From: Desulfovibrionaceae bacterium
GTDB taxonomy: Bacteria; Desulfobacterota; Desulfovibrionia; Desulfovibrionales; Desulfovibrionaceae
DNA length: 5,357 bases
Direction of reading: 5' to 3'
NCBI GenBank assembly: GCA_030539415.1
Contig: JAUNSE010000159.1
Location: 1 to 5,357 of the forward strand
Part shown: positions 1-5,357 of the stretch, piece after piece
How positions within the stretch are numbered: the stretch's first letter is position 1
How the letters are laid out: every line of letters starts with the position of its first letter
The notes under the pieces: generated by a model
Told to the model about the DNA's origin: nothing
The model's input: only the letters and a program-made list of their open reading frames with translations
The model's database searches: none
Program-made: the position numbers and the translations under genes

Positions 1-13
1 GCGGCGAAGGCGG

Positions 14-42
14 TGTTTACGCCTGGCAGGGGCGGCTGTCAA
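14..42 (-). promoter_or_regulatory. Possible sigma-70 promoter reading out of the window to the left
   Basis: The minus strand has a perfect -35 TTGACA (42-37), a 17-base spacer, and a weak -10 TAAACA (19-14). Just upstream is an A/T-rich tract resembling an UP element (about 43-60). It lies beyond the operon terminator and would serve a gene left of position 1. The poor -10 keeps confidence low. Confidence 0.4.
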
Positions 43-154
43 CGATTTTTTTCAATTTTCTTCCACCCTCTTTCGCAAGTCTTTGGCATCGCTGCCTTCC
101 CGCCGCAAAAAAACTTTTCTTCGGCCTGCTCCGGATTGCCCCTTCCAGGGCCGA

Positions 155-170
155 TCCGCATATTTGCGGA
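155..170. repeat. Small hairpin in the left intergenic region
   Basis: TCCGCATATTTGCGGA is a perfect 6-bp inverted repeat around TATT. GGAAGG (168-173) can instead pair with CCTTCC (182-187). No T-tract follows the stem. Apart from this, the terminator and the possible promoter, I see nothing in 1-272; open frames there look like non-coding sequence. Confidence 0.5.
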
Positions 171-190
171 AGGACATGCGCCCTTCCCCG

Positions 191-238
191 CGAACAAAAA
201 GTCAGGGGCGGACAGCCCTGCGACTGTCCGCCCCTGAC
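191..238 (-). terminator. Rho-independent terminator of the operon
   Basis: On the minus strand a perfect 15-bp GC-rich stem (arms 238-224 and 215-201, arm core GTCAGGGGCGGACA) closes an 8-base loop and runs directly into TTTTTGTTCG. It begins 34 bases after the last stop codon. On the plus strand no T-tract follows, so it works in one direction only and closes this operon. Confidence 0.93.
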
Positions 239-272
239 CGTTCACGGCCGCTCAGGACCGTCCGAAAGTCTT

Positions 273-1199
273 CTAGCCCTTGATCATGCGCACTGTCAGC
301 GTGTTCTCGTGCACCAGGGGCTTGTTGTGCATGAAGAAGATGGTGCCCTTTTCGGGAGCCAGCACCTCGCTGCGCACCGTTCCGTCATAGGGGTCAAGAA
401 TCTTGGCGATGACCTCGTTCTTGCGGACCATGTCATCGGGCTTGCGTATGCGGTAGAAGATGCCGGACTTGCGGGCCTTGACCACCAGCAGCTCCTCCTC
501 GTGGAGGACTTCCGACATGAAGCCGCTGTGCGTCTTGTAGTCTATGGCACCAATGCGGCTCAGGAAGCGCAGGATGGCCCAGACGCTCTCCCTGGCCGAG
601 TGCATGTCGATGGTGCTGGTCTGGCCGGCATAGAGCGAGTAGGCCTTTGTCTCCCAGATCTGCCAGTTGTAGTTCAGAAGCGTCGTGTCGTAGGGCTTGG
701 GCTTGCGGATGGCCACATAGGGCATGCCGAAGAGCTTCGCTCCCTCGATATCCTGATAGCCGGTGTCCATGACGCGGATATGCGGAATGAAGTCGCCGGA
801 CATGTAGAAGCTGGCAAGCTGGATCCCGTATTCATAGCCCTGCAGGTGCTCGAAGAGTGCGGCCGCTATGCGCTGCGTGGTCTCTCCCTTGTTGTAGCCC
901 GGAAACATTCTGTTGATGTCCGTATTGTCCATGGCCCAGAAACGCTTGCCGATGTTCATGGCAAAGTGATTGGCCGAGGGCACCACCAGAATGCCGAAGT
1001 CGTCGCTTATTCCGCCGACGTCCTCGATCTCCATCAGGGCGTTCACAAGCTGGGAGCAGACAAACTGCTGCTGAATCTCGTCACCGCGCATGGCACCCAC
1101 AACGGCCACGGTCTTTTTTGCCGAGCCGAAGCGGAAGCCGTGAATCTGAAAGTCATCGCGGAAGGGAGACTTCAGCGAGTAAAGAAGTTCCTTGTTCAC
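273..1199 (-). CDS. M14-family AstE/AspA-like paralogue lacking the zinc histidines (predicted pseudoenzyme)
   Basis: A 308-residue paralogue of the preceding gene, of almost equal length and same domain plan, but with a damaged metal site. Aligned with its neighbour, the HGDE zinc motif reads VGAMRGDEI (34-42), so His becomes Arg38 (codon CGC) while Glu41 stays; the second histidine block reads YGIQLASFY (124-132), so His becomes Ala129 (codon GCC). DINRMFPG (94-101), IPHIR (138-142, Arg142) and the probable catalytic Glu183 in WETKAY are kept. The C-terminal lipoyl-like domain (about 240-308) is intact. The reading frame is clean, so this is a maintained protein, perhaps a regulatory or substrate-binding subunit of the active paralogue (inference). 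It starts at GTG 1199, overlapping the previous stop as GTGA, with AGGGAGGA six bases upstream. An in-frame upstream ATG at 1481 is rejected because it reads through the neighbour in another frame. Confidence 0.92.
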   Translation of the reverse strand: MNKELLYSLKSPFRDDFQIHGFRFGSAKKTVAVVGAMRGDEIQQQFVCSQLVNALMEIEDVGGISDDFGILVVPSANHFAMNIGKRFWAMDNTDINRMFPGYNKGETTQRIAAALFEHLQGYEYGIQLASFYMSGDFIPHIRVMDTGYQDIEGAKLFGMPYVAIRKPKPYDTTLLNYNWQIWETKAYSLYAGQTSTIDMHSARESVWAILRFLSRIGAIDYKTHSGFMSEVLHEEELLVVKARKSGIFYRIRKPDDMVRKNEVIAKILDPYDGTVRSEVLAPEKGTIFFMHNKPLVHENTLTVRMIKG

Positions 1200-2128
1200 T
1201 CGGCGTCCTCCCTGAAGATGCGTGCCAGAAGGGATCCCTCGTAGACCACGGGATAGGCCCTGATGGTGAAGACATAGCCGGGCTTCTCGAGCTGTATTTC
1301 CTGCAGGGTCTCGCCTGTCAGCGAGTCCACCACCTGGCCGATCACCTCGCCTGCACTGGCTCTGAGCGGCTTTTCCTTGCTGGTCAGGAAGATGCCGGAA
1401 GAATCGGCATTGACAAATTCCACATGGCCCTTCGTCGAGTCGATGGGATTGTACTCTGTCGGCTCCTTGCCGTCCTTCCACATGCCCAGAGAACGCAGCA
1501 TGTTGAAGATGCCGGCCACAAGGCGCTCGCCGTAGGAATTGGTGATGCGCATGCCCACGCCCATCTCCACAACCAGCACGGGCGTGTCCTGGACGTTGAG
1601 CGAATAGGCCAGCGTGGACTCGAGCACCGTGGCGGCCTCGTGCACCCAGATGAAGTCGATGTCCAGCAGCCGGGCCATGGGCACCAGCTTTTCGGCCGTC
1701 AGCTGATTGATGCGGACCTGAGGCACCTCGCGCAGGAAGATGTTGCTCGAATGAATGTCTATGACCACGGTGGAGCCGACCAGATCCTGAATGATGCTGT
1801 AGGCCGTGCTCTCGTACATGCCGCCATGGGGGTCGCCCGGGAAGATGCGGTTCATGTCCAGGTCAAAGCCGGGTATGCCCCTGGTGATGGAATCTATGCC
1901 CAGAGGATTGAGGGCCGGATAGATGTCGACCGTGCCGTCAAGCAGATCCGGATGCCGGTGCAGCTCTCTGGCAAGCAGAAAGCAGACGTACTGCCCCTCC
2001 AGCTCGTCGCCGTGGGTGCCTGTGACTATGCACACCCTCTTGTCGCTTGTCCCGCCCGAGAAGGAATTCTTGCGAATCAGCAGCCTCTCGTCGACGGGCA
2101 TTTCTATTGAAACTATCGTCTTAATCAT
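1196..2128 (-). CDS. M14-family zinc hydrolase, AstE/AspA-like (succinylglutamate desuccinylase/aspartoacylase family), predicted active
   Basis: A 310-residue protein with the complete catalytic set of the AstE/AspA branch of M14. TGTHGDELEG (36-45) gives zinc ligands His39 and Glu42; DLDMNRIFPG (89-98) gives the Asn93-Arg94 substrate pair; VVIDIHSSN (121-129) gives the third zinc ligand His126; VPQVR (135-139) gives a likely carboxylate-binding Arg139; VLVVEMG (184-190) gives the catalytic Glu188. Residues from about 235 to the end (SGIF, GEVIGQVVDSLTGE, then KPGYVF) form the beta-rich barrel-sandwich-like C-terminal domain typical of the family. Relatives remove N-acyl groups or C-terminal residues from amino acids and small peptides; the substrate here cannot be read from sequence. 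It is not necessarily an arginine-catabolic AstE, since no ast genes are nearby. Its ATG lies within the end of the transglutaminase gene (8-base overlap), with only a weak, distant GAAGG, so translation is probably coupled. Confidence 0.94.
   Translation of the reverse strand: MIKTIVSIEMPVDERLLIRKNSFSGGTSDKRVCIVTGTHGDELEGQYVCFLLARELHRHPDLLDGTVDIYPALNPLGIDSITRGIPGFDLDMNRIFPGDPHGGMYESTAYSIIQDLVGSTVVIDIHSSNIFLREVPQVRINQLTAEKLVPMARLLDIDFIWVHEAATVLESTLAYSLNVQDTPVLVVEMGVGMRITNSYGERLVAGIFNMLRSLGMWKDGKEPTEYNPIDSTKGHVEFVNADSSGIFLTSKEKPLRASAGEVIGQVVDSLTGETLQEIQLEKPGYVFTIRAYPVVYEGSLLARIFREDAE
1206..1213 (-). promoter_or_regulatory. Ribosome binding site deciding the GTG start of the second M14 gene
   Basis: AGGGAGGA on the minus strand, six bases before GTG 1199, lies within the last codons of the preceding gene. 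With the GTGA stop/start overlap it supports translational coupling of the two M14 paralogues and fixes the non-ATG start. Confidence 0.87.
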
Positions 2129-2897
2129 AAACTGGACGCACCTTCACTGAGATTTCCGAGTTCTGGCTGGTCACGCCGCTCATGACACCCCGGCTCACCG
2201 GGCAGTCATCGGCGTCGCGGCCGTGAGCCACCTTGATGTACCCGAGCCCTATGCTGCAGTTGTTGGTCGGATCCAGACCGTACCAGACACCCTCCGCCCG
2301 ACTGAAAATCTCGACCCAGGCGTGCGTTGCGCCCTCTCCGTGCATGTAGCCCGTCACATACCGGGCTTCGATGCCCACCTCGCGGCACATTGCTATCAGG
2401 ATATGAGCATAGTCCTGGCAGACGCCGACGCCTGCGCCAAAGGCTTCGGCAGCCGTGGTGCAGACGCTTGTGGCGCCGGCCTGGTACTTCATGAGGCCAT
2501 GCAGGGCTTTTGAAAGACTGACCGCCCGCTCAAGGTCGCCGCCGCGCCCGGCACCGAAAAGAGCGAACTCCCGCATGGCCCTGGTACAGGAAGTCAGGGC
2601 GGTGCAGGAGCCGTACATCGGGCTGGGTGCGGCGCAGACGCGGTAAGGGCGCACGTCCACCACACCTTCGGCCGTGAAGCTGAAGGAGTTATGGCTTTCG
2701 GAAATCAGTCCCCAGCTGATCCGGTTGCCGAAGGCATCCGTTCCGTGATGCAGATCGGCACCGTCAACGGTCAGCTTCGCGTCCACAACCTTCTGGCTGC
2801 TCATGTTGCACGGAAGGCACCGCAGCAGGAAGGAGTGGGCGCTGACCGGGTCAGTGAAGCGTATCCTGGTACTGAACAGAAAACTGAAGCGTTGCAT
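2121..2897 (-). CDS. Transglutaminase-like cysteine hydrolase/transferase (COG1305 type)
   Basis: A 258-residue protein. The N-terminal beta region (about 1-95) has the family feature FSTRIRFTDPVSAHSFLLR (8-26) and GTDAFGNRISWG (52-63). The transglutaminase core holds an intact triad: Cys160 in GVCQDYAH, His192 in ATHAWVEIF and Asp209 in GLDPTNN. The C-terminal GRDADDCPVSRGV (226-238) is the usual ending block. No signal peptide or membrane segment is seen, so it should act in the cytoplasm, probably as a thiol amidase, peptidase or transferase on the product of the ATP-grasp enzyme (inference). I start at the ATG at 2897, where the protein begins MQRFSF as relatives do and GGGAGG lies three bases upstream; an ATG at 2912 adds five residues but lacks a ribosome site. 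The gene ends inside the next one, overlapping it by 8 bases. Ten cysteines in 258 residues is high. Confidence 0.93.
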   Translation of the reverse strand: MQRFSFLFSTRIRFTDPVSAHSFLLRCLPCNMSSQKVVDAKLTVDGADLHHGTDAFGNRISWGLISESHNSFSFTAEGVVDVRPYRVCAAPSPMYGSCTALTSCTRAMREFALFGAGRGGDLERAVSLSKALHGLMKYQAGATSVCTTAAEAFGAGVGVCQDYAHILIAMCREVGIEARYVTGYMHGEGATHAWVEIFSRAEGVWYGLDPTNNCSIGLGYIKVAHGRDADDCPVSRGVMSGVTSQNSEISVKVRPVYD

Positions 2898-2942
2898 GCG
2901 CCTCCCGGGCATGAGAGGACCGGGCTGCGCCCCGTCCGCACT

Positions 2943-3623
2943 CTAGACGTTGACCAATGAATTCAGGGTATCCAGCAGGGCCTTCTTGCTGACGGCGTCA
3001 TCCCAGCCGGACTTGATGAGAATGCTGCAGCAGTCGATGCTGTCGCAGGCCGAGGGCATGAGGTGCTCGAGATGCTTGCGCAGATGGTCCCATGCCTCGA
3101 GAATGCGGTCAACAGAGTAGTCGAAGCGGATATGAAGTTCAATATACTCGATATGCTTGCCGATTCCCAGCAGGTCAAGGGTCATGTCGTCGTAGACGCG
3201 CTCGGCGATGGAGCCCCAGAAGGCGAGCATGTTGTCGATGACGGGCTGCAGCTCGGTTATGTTGGTCTCGCCCCTGCGCGCGCAGTCGGTCATGGTGCCG
3301 AGGGAGAGATGCACATAGGAGAGCGTGTCGCTCTTGATGTCTTCCCTGAGCAGGATGGAATTGTCGTTGAGGCGGTCAAGCGTCCAGCGGATGGAACCCG
3401 GCTTGTCGCGGTTGTACAGGTAGTCCAGAATGAAGTTGTCGGGCTCCATGTTGCAGTTGCTGAAGCCGATGCGCTGGCAGAACTCCACATACGCGCCGGC
3501 ATCACCGTCTATGACCATGTCGTAGTATTTCTGCAGCATGTGCAGGCTGGCATAGACGCGCTCGGCGTAGCGGCCAAGCCAGTAGAGATTGTTGGCCTTG
3601 GCCGGGGAAATGGTAGATTGCAT
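2943..3623 (-). CDS. Alpha-E domain protein (DUF403), short form
   Basis: A 226-residue, mainly helical cytoplasmic protein of the alpha-E family. The N-terminal signature ANNLYWLGRYAERVYASLHML (residues 10-30) matches the family hallmark NLYWLGRY-x-ER. A second, weaker copy, LLGIGKHIEYIELHIRF (151-167), sits where the family has its internal LGR-x-ER repeat; between them is RWTLDRLNDNSILLRED (79-95), which fits the conserved Arg/Asn helix. As I know the family, members are usually around 300 residues, so this is a short form, but both ends look intact and no frameshift is visible. The ATG at 3623 has GGAG five bases upstream. Alpha-E proteins nearly always lie beside type 2 ATP-grasp and transglutaminase genes, as here; the role is unknown, possibly as partner or substrate carrier for the ligase. 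Cys193, Cys198 and Cys199 cluster near the C-terminus. Confidence 0.92.
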   Translation of the reverse strand: MQSTISPAKANNLYWLGRYAERVYASLHMLQKYYDMVIDGDAGAYVEFCQRIGFSNCNMEPDNFILDYLYNRDKPGSIRWTLDRLNDNSILLREDIKSDTLSYVHLSLGTMTDCARRGETNITELQPVIDNMLAFWGSIAERVYDDMTLDLLGIGKHIEYIELHIRFDYSVDRILEAWDHLRKHLEHLMPSACDSIDCCSILIKSGWDDAVSKKALLDTLNSLVNV

Positions 3624-3642
3624 AAATTCTCCGATATGTGTT

Positions 3643-3666
3643 CGGCGGAAGCCTCGGCTTCCGCCG
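3643..3666. repeat. Perfect 11-bp palindrome between the ATP-grasp and alpha-E genes
   Basis: CGGCGGAAGCC (3643-3653) and GGCTTCCGCCG (3656-3666) are exact reverse complements separated by TC; in RNA this gives a 10-bp stem with a 4-base loop (CGAG on the transcript). It lies in the 66-base gap after the ATP-grasp stop and ends 19 bases before the alpha-E start codon. No T-tract follows on either strand, so it is not a standard terminator. It may stabilise or process the mRNA or cause partial attenuation (inference). Confidence 0.85.
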
Positions 3667-3689
3667 CATGAAAGCTGTTTGTTGCGGGG

Positions 3690-5006
3690 CTAGTCCTTGA
3701 GGACCCAGGTGTCCTTGAAGCCGCCGCCTTGGGAGGAGTTGACCACGAAGGAATCCGCCTCGCGGGCAAAGCGCGTGAGGCCGCTCTTCCACACTTCGGT
3801 GGTCCTGCCGCTGATGACGAAGGCGCGCAGGTCGGCCTTGCGCATGACGCAGTTCTTGCCTTCCATGGTCTCGAGGTCCTTGAAGTTGATGACCTCCTGG
3901 GCAATCCAGCGTCTGGGCTCGTTCTCAACCAGGGCCTTGAGCTCGGCGAGCTTCTCCCTGTCGAGATCCCTGCCGAAGACAACGCCGTAGCCGCCGGCCT
4001 CGCTCACGTCCTTGATGACCAGGCGCTCGATATTGGCCAGCACGTACTTTCTGTCCTCCTCGTAGTAGGGCAGATAGGTGGGCGCGTTCTTGAGAATGGG
4101 CTCCTCGCCCAGGTAGTATTTGACCATCTTGGGCACGAAGTAATAGATGCCCTTGTCGTCCGCGACTCCGTTGCCCACGAAGTTGACCAGGGCGACCGTG
4201 CCCGCCGCACAGGCGCGCATGAGATTCGGGATGCCGAGCAGCGAGGAGCTCTCGAACACCAGCGGGTCCAGATATTCGTCGGATACGCGGCGGTAGATCA
4301 CGCCCACGCGCTGCTTTTCGTGGAAAAGGCCCTGATAGTAGACCGTGTCCCCGTCCACGACGAGGTCGCCGGGGAAGGCCAGCACGGCGCCGGTGCGCTC
4401 GGCAAGATAGGAATGCTCGAAAAAGGCCGAATTGTAGCGGCCGGGCGTGAGGATGACGGCAAGGCCGTCCCCCACGTTGACGTAGGACATCATGTCCGAA
4501 AGCAGGTCGCTGTAATACCTGTTGTCGTAAATGTGGTTCGCGCTGAAGGTGTCCGGCTTGGCCTTTCTGGTGATGGTTCTGGCAATCATCGGATAGGAGG
4601 CGCCGGAGGGAATGCGGAGATTGTCCTCAAGAATGTACCAGGTGTCGTCCTCGGCCTGGACCAGGTCGATGCCGGCGATGTGGGCGTAGATGCCCTTGGA
4701 CGGCTTGAGCCCCTCGCACTGGGGCATGTATCCCTTCGAGGAGAAGACAAAGTGCTCGGGCACAACGCCGCTCTTCACAATGGCCTTCTCGCCGTAGATG
4801 TCGGCCAGAAAGAGATTGAGCGCGGTCACGCGCTGAATGAGGCCCTTTTCCAGATACTCCCAGTCCTTGGCGCTGATGACGCGAGGAATGGCGTCGAAGG
4901 GGAACAGCTGCTCCTTGAAAAGTCCATTTTTATAAATGCCGAAACGAACGCCGTAGCGCTCCATCCATTTGTTCACGGTATCCCGTGCTTCCACCAGCGA
5001 GTACAT
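3690..5006 (-). CDS. Circularly permuted type 2 ATP-grasp protein (amide-bond ligase family, DUF404/DUF407)
   Basis: A 438-residue cytoplasmic protein, first gene of the operon. It carries the conserved blocks of the circularly permuted ATP-grasp 2 family in order: FPFDAIPRVI (35-44), GIDLVQAEDDTWYILEDNLR (112-131) followed by PSGASY (133-138), ILTPGRYNSAFFEH (185-198), VIYRRVSDEYLDPL (236-249), GNGVADDKGIYYFVP (278-292), the glycine-rich EAGGYGVVFG (336-345), and near the C-terminus RKADLRAFV (389-397) and VVNSSQGGGFKDTWVL (421-436). Family knowledge: ATP-grasp enzymes activate a carboxylate as acyl phosphate and form an amide bond; the substrate of this clade is unknown. An upstream in-frame TTG at 5036 would add ten residues, but the ATG at 5006 has GGAGGA four bases upstream and the TTG has no ribosome site and lies at the predicted transcription start. 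Family membership is very sure; the reaction is inferred. Confidence 0.95.
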   Translation of the reverse strand: MYSLVEARDTVNKWMERYGVRFGIYKNGLFKEQLFPFDAIPRVISAKDWEYLEKGLIQRVTALNLFLADIYGEKAIVKSGVVPEHFVFSSKGYMPQCEGLKPSKGIYAHIAGIDLVQAEDDTWYILEDNLRIPSGASYPMIARTITRKAKPDTFSANHIYDNRYYSDLLSDMMSYVNVGDGLAVILTPGRYNSAFFEHSYLAERTGAVLAFPGDLVVDGDTVYYQGLFHEKQRVGVIYRRVSDEYLDPLVFESSSLLGIPNLMRACAAGTVALVNFVGNGVADDKGIYYFVPKMVKYYLGEEPILKNAPTYLPYYEEDRKYVLANIERLVIKDVSEAGGYGVVFGRDLDREKLAELKALVENEPRRWIAQEVINFKDLETMEGKNCVMRKADLRAFVISGRTTEVWKSGLTRFAREADSFVVNSSQGGGFKDTWVLKD

Positions 5007-5010
5007 ACCA

Positions 5011-5016
5011 TCCTCC
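5011..5016 (-). promoter_or_regulatory. Ribosome binding site deciding the ATP-grasp start
   Basis: GGAGGA on the minus strand lies four bases before the ATG at 5006. It lies inside the longer reading frame that begins at TTG 5036, and so argues for the ATG start. Confidence 0.85.
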
Positions 5017-5045
5017 GGTTCTGGGTATGAGTTCAAAACAGACTT

Positions 5046-5062
5046 TGCATAATGCGTACCAA
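5046..5062 (-). promoter_or_regulatory. Predicted sigma-54 (RpoN) promoter of the operon
   Basis: The minus strand reads TTGGTACGCATTATGCA, against the sigma-54 consensus YTGGCACGrNNNTTGCW. The invariant GG (-24) and GC (-12) are both present with exactly 10 bases between, and the mismatches are few (T for C after GG, C at the purine position, A for the first T of TTGC). Transcription would start near 5035, leaving a leader of about 30 bases that holds the GGAGGA ribosome site of the ATG at 5006. No sigma-70 pair of similar quality is seen in the upstream region. The assignment rests on one motif but the position fits very well. Confidence 0.72.
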
Positions 5063-5120
5063 TTTGCAGCCATCCCGTCCGGACTTCACTTGAGCCGCTA
5101 TAACAAATGCTTACCGCTCC

Positions 5121-5144
5121 CCGTCATTTCACGGTATTTCGTCA
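5121..5144. promoter_or_regulatory. Possible activator binding site (CGT/ACG dyads, ATTTC boxes)
   Basis: CCGTCATTTCACGG (5121-5134) is a dyad with 4-bp arms around CATTTC, and it runs into TATTTCGTC, which supplies another CGT arm. The core ATTTC therefore occurs twice, 10 bases apart (5126 and 5136), about one helical turn; further ATTTC copies lie at 5163 and 5206. The cluster would sit about 86 to 109 bases upstream of the predicted start, where sigma-54 enhancer-binding proteins usually bind. The repeats are short and the region is AT-rich, so chance is possible. Confidence 0.35.
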
Positions 5145-5177
5145 AAAAATTACCTGATTGTAATTTCTGTTTTCAGG

Positions 5178-5357
5178 CCTAGATTCACGAGGCTAGTTCG
5201 GCAGCATTTCAGACGGACAAAAACAATGATTTGATTCGCATATAAATTTTTTAGGACAATTTTTTTAATTCAAATTTATAGAATTAATAATTTATTATTT
5301 TTAATTATTGATGATGCGCAAACAGTTATCAAAATATCTCCGGCATTTACAAATTAT
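5178..5357. other. AT-rich upstream intergenic stretch without a recognised gene
   Basis: With the promoter zone this is about 350 bases without a gene. From 5221 to the window end GC is about 20% by hand count, against clearly more than 50% in the operon. It holds A/T runs and short inverted repeats such as AATAA-TTTA-TTATT around 5286-5299. No coding region is convincing. Such DNA can be curved, bind nucleoid proteins, or hold promoters for a divergent gene to the right, but no clear one was found. Confidence 0.6.

Noticed and set aside
13..237. Small overlapping open frames in the left intergenic region, both strands
   Set aside because: They run through the terminator stem, lack ribosome sites and have no family features.
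1200..1481. N-terminal extension of the last M14 gene to an ATG at 1481
   Set aside because: The extra 94 residues are a frame-shifted reading of the preceding gene, low-complexity Arg/Gly/Gln-rich; GTG 1199 has a strong ribosome site and aligns with the paralogue's start.
309..2110. Long plus-strand open frames (309-1244 and 1118-2110) opposite the M14 genes
   Set aside because: Same antisense effect; no ribosome site, no family motifs, and both M14 genes on the other strand are certain.
3643..3666. Palindrome as a rho-independent terminator after the first gene
   Set aside because: No T-tract follows the stem on either strand, and the next gene follows at once in the same conserved set.
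3729..5030. Plus-strand open frame of 433 codons opposite the ATP-grasp gene
   Set aside because: It is antisense to a gene with every conserved family block; its Val/Gly/Leu/His-rich translation has no recognisable motif and comes from GC-rich codon use of the real gene.
5007..5036. TTG start at 5036 for the ATP-grasp gene
   Set aside because: It has no ribosome site and coincides with the predicted transcription start; the GGAGGA inside this stretch serves the ATG at 5006.
5140..5145. TTGACG on the minus strand as a sigma-70 -35 box
   Set aside because: The place for a -10, 16 to 18 bases downstream, is GC-rich (around 5117-5122) with no match.
5301..5357. Minus-strand frame open from the window edge to a TAA at 5303-5301, possibly the end of another gene
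   Set aside because: Only 18 codons, in about 20% GC sequence, with no recognisable motif; chance cannot be excluded.

Overview
The window holds one compact five-gene operon, read entirely on the minus strand, with a promoter at its right end and a factor-independent terminator at its left end. The coding part is GC-rich, the proteins look cytoplasmic and anaerobe-like (cysteine-rich), and the best promoter match is of the sigma-54 type. This points to a moderately GC-rich Gram-negative bacterium. A Desulfovibrionaceae-type anaerobe is my best guess, but nothing in the window proves the taxon.

Layout in the direction of transcription (right to left): an AT-rich stretch (about 5220-5357, roughly 20% GC by hand count); a regulatory zone with a CGT/ACG dyad cluster (5121-5144) and a GG-N10-GC sigma-54 promoter (5046-5062); a circularly permuted type 2 ATP-grasp ligase (5006-3690); a perfect 11-bp intercistronic palindrome (3643-3666); a short alpha-E (DUF403) protein (3623-2943); a transglutaminase-like cysteine protein with an intact Cys-His-Asp triad (2897-2121); two consecutive AstE/AspA-type M14 metallohydrolase paralogues (2128-1196 and 1199-273); and a 15-bp stem terminator with a T-tract (238-191). 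Left of the terminator is an intergenic stretch with a possible leftward sigma-70 promoter for a gene outside the window.

The ATP-grasp, alpha-E and transglutaminase trio is a known conserved neighbourhood, predicted by comparative genomics to make or process an amide- or peptide-linked modification; its product is not established. Here the trio is joined by two M14 proteins. The first has the full zinc set (H39, E42, H126) and the catalytic Glu (E188). The second keeps the Asn-Arg motif, the substrate-side Arg and the Glu, but both zinc-ligand His positions are replaced (Arg38, Ala129). The two are translationally coupled by a GTGA overlap. My working model, which is inference, is this: the ATP-grasp protein forms an amide bond with alpha-E as partner, the transglutaminase-like protein cleaves or transfers it, and the active/inactive M14 pair trims or deacylates the product, with the whole set switched on by a sigma-54 activator.
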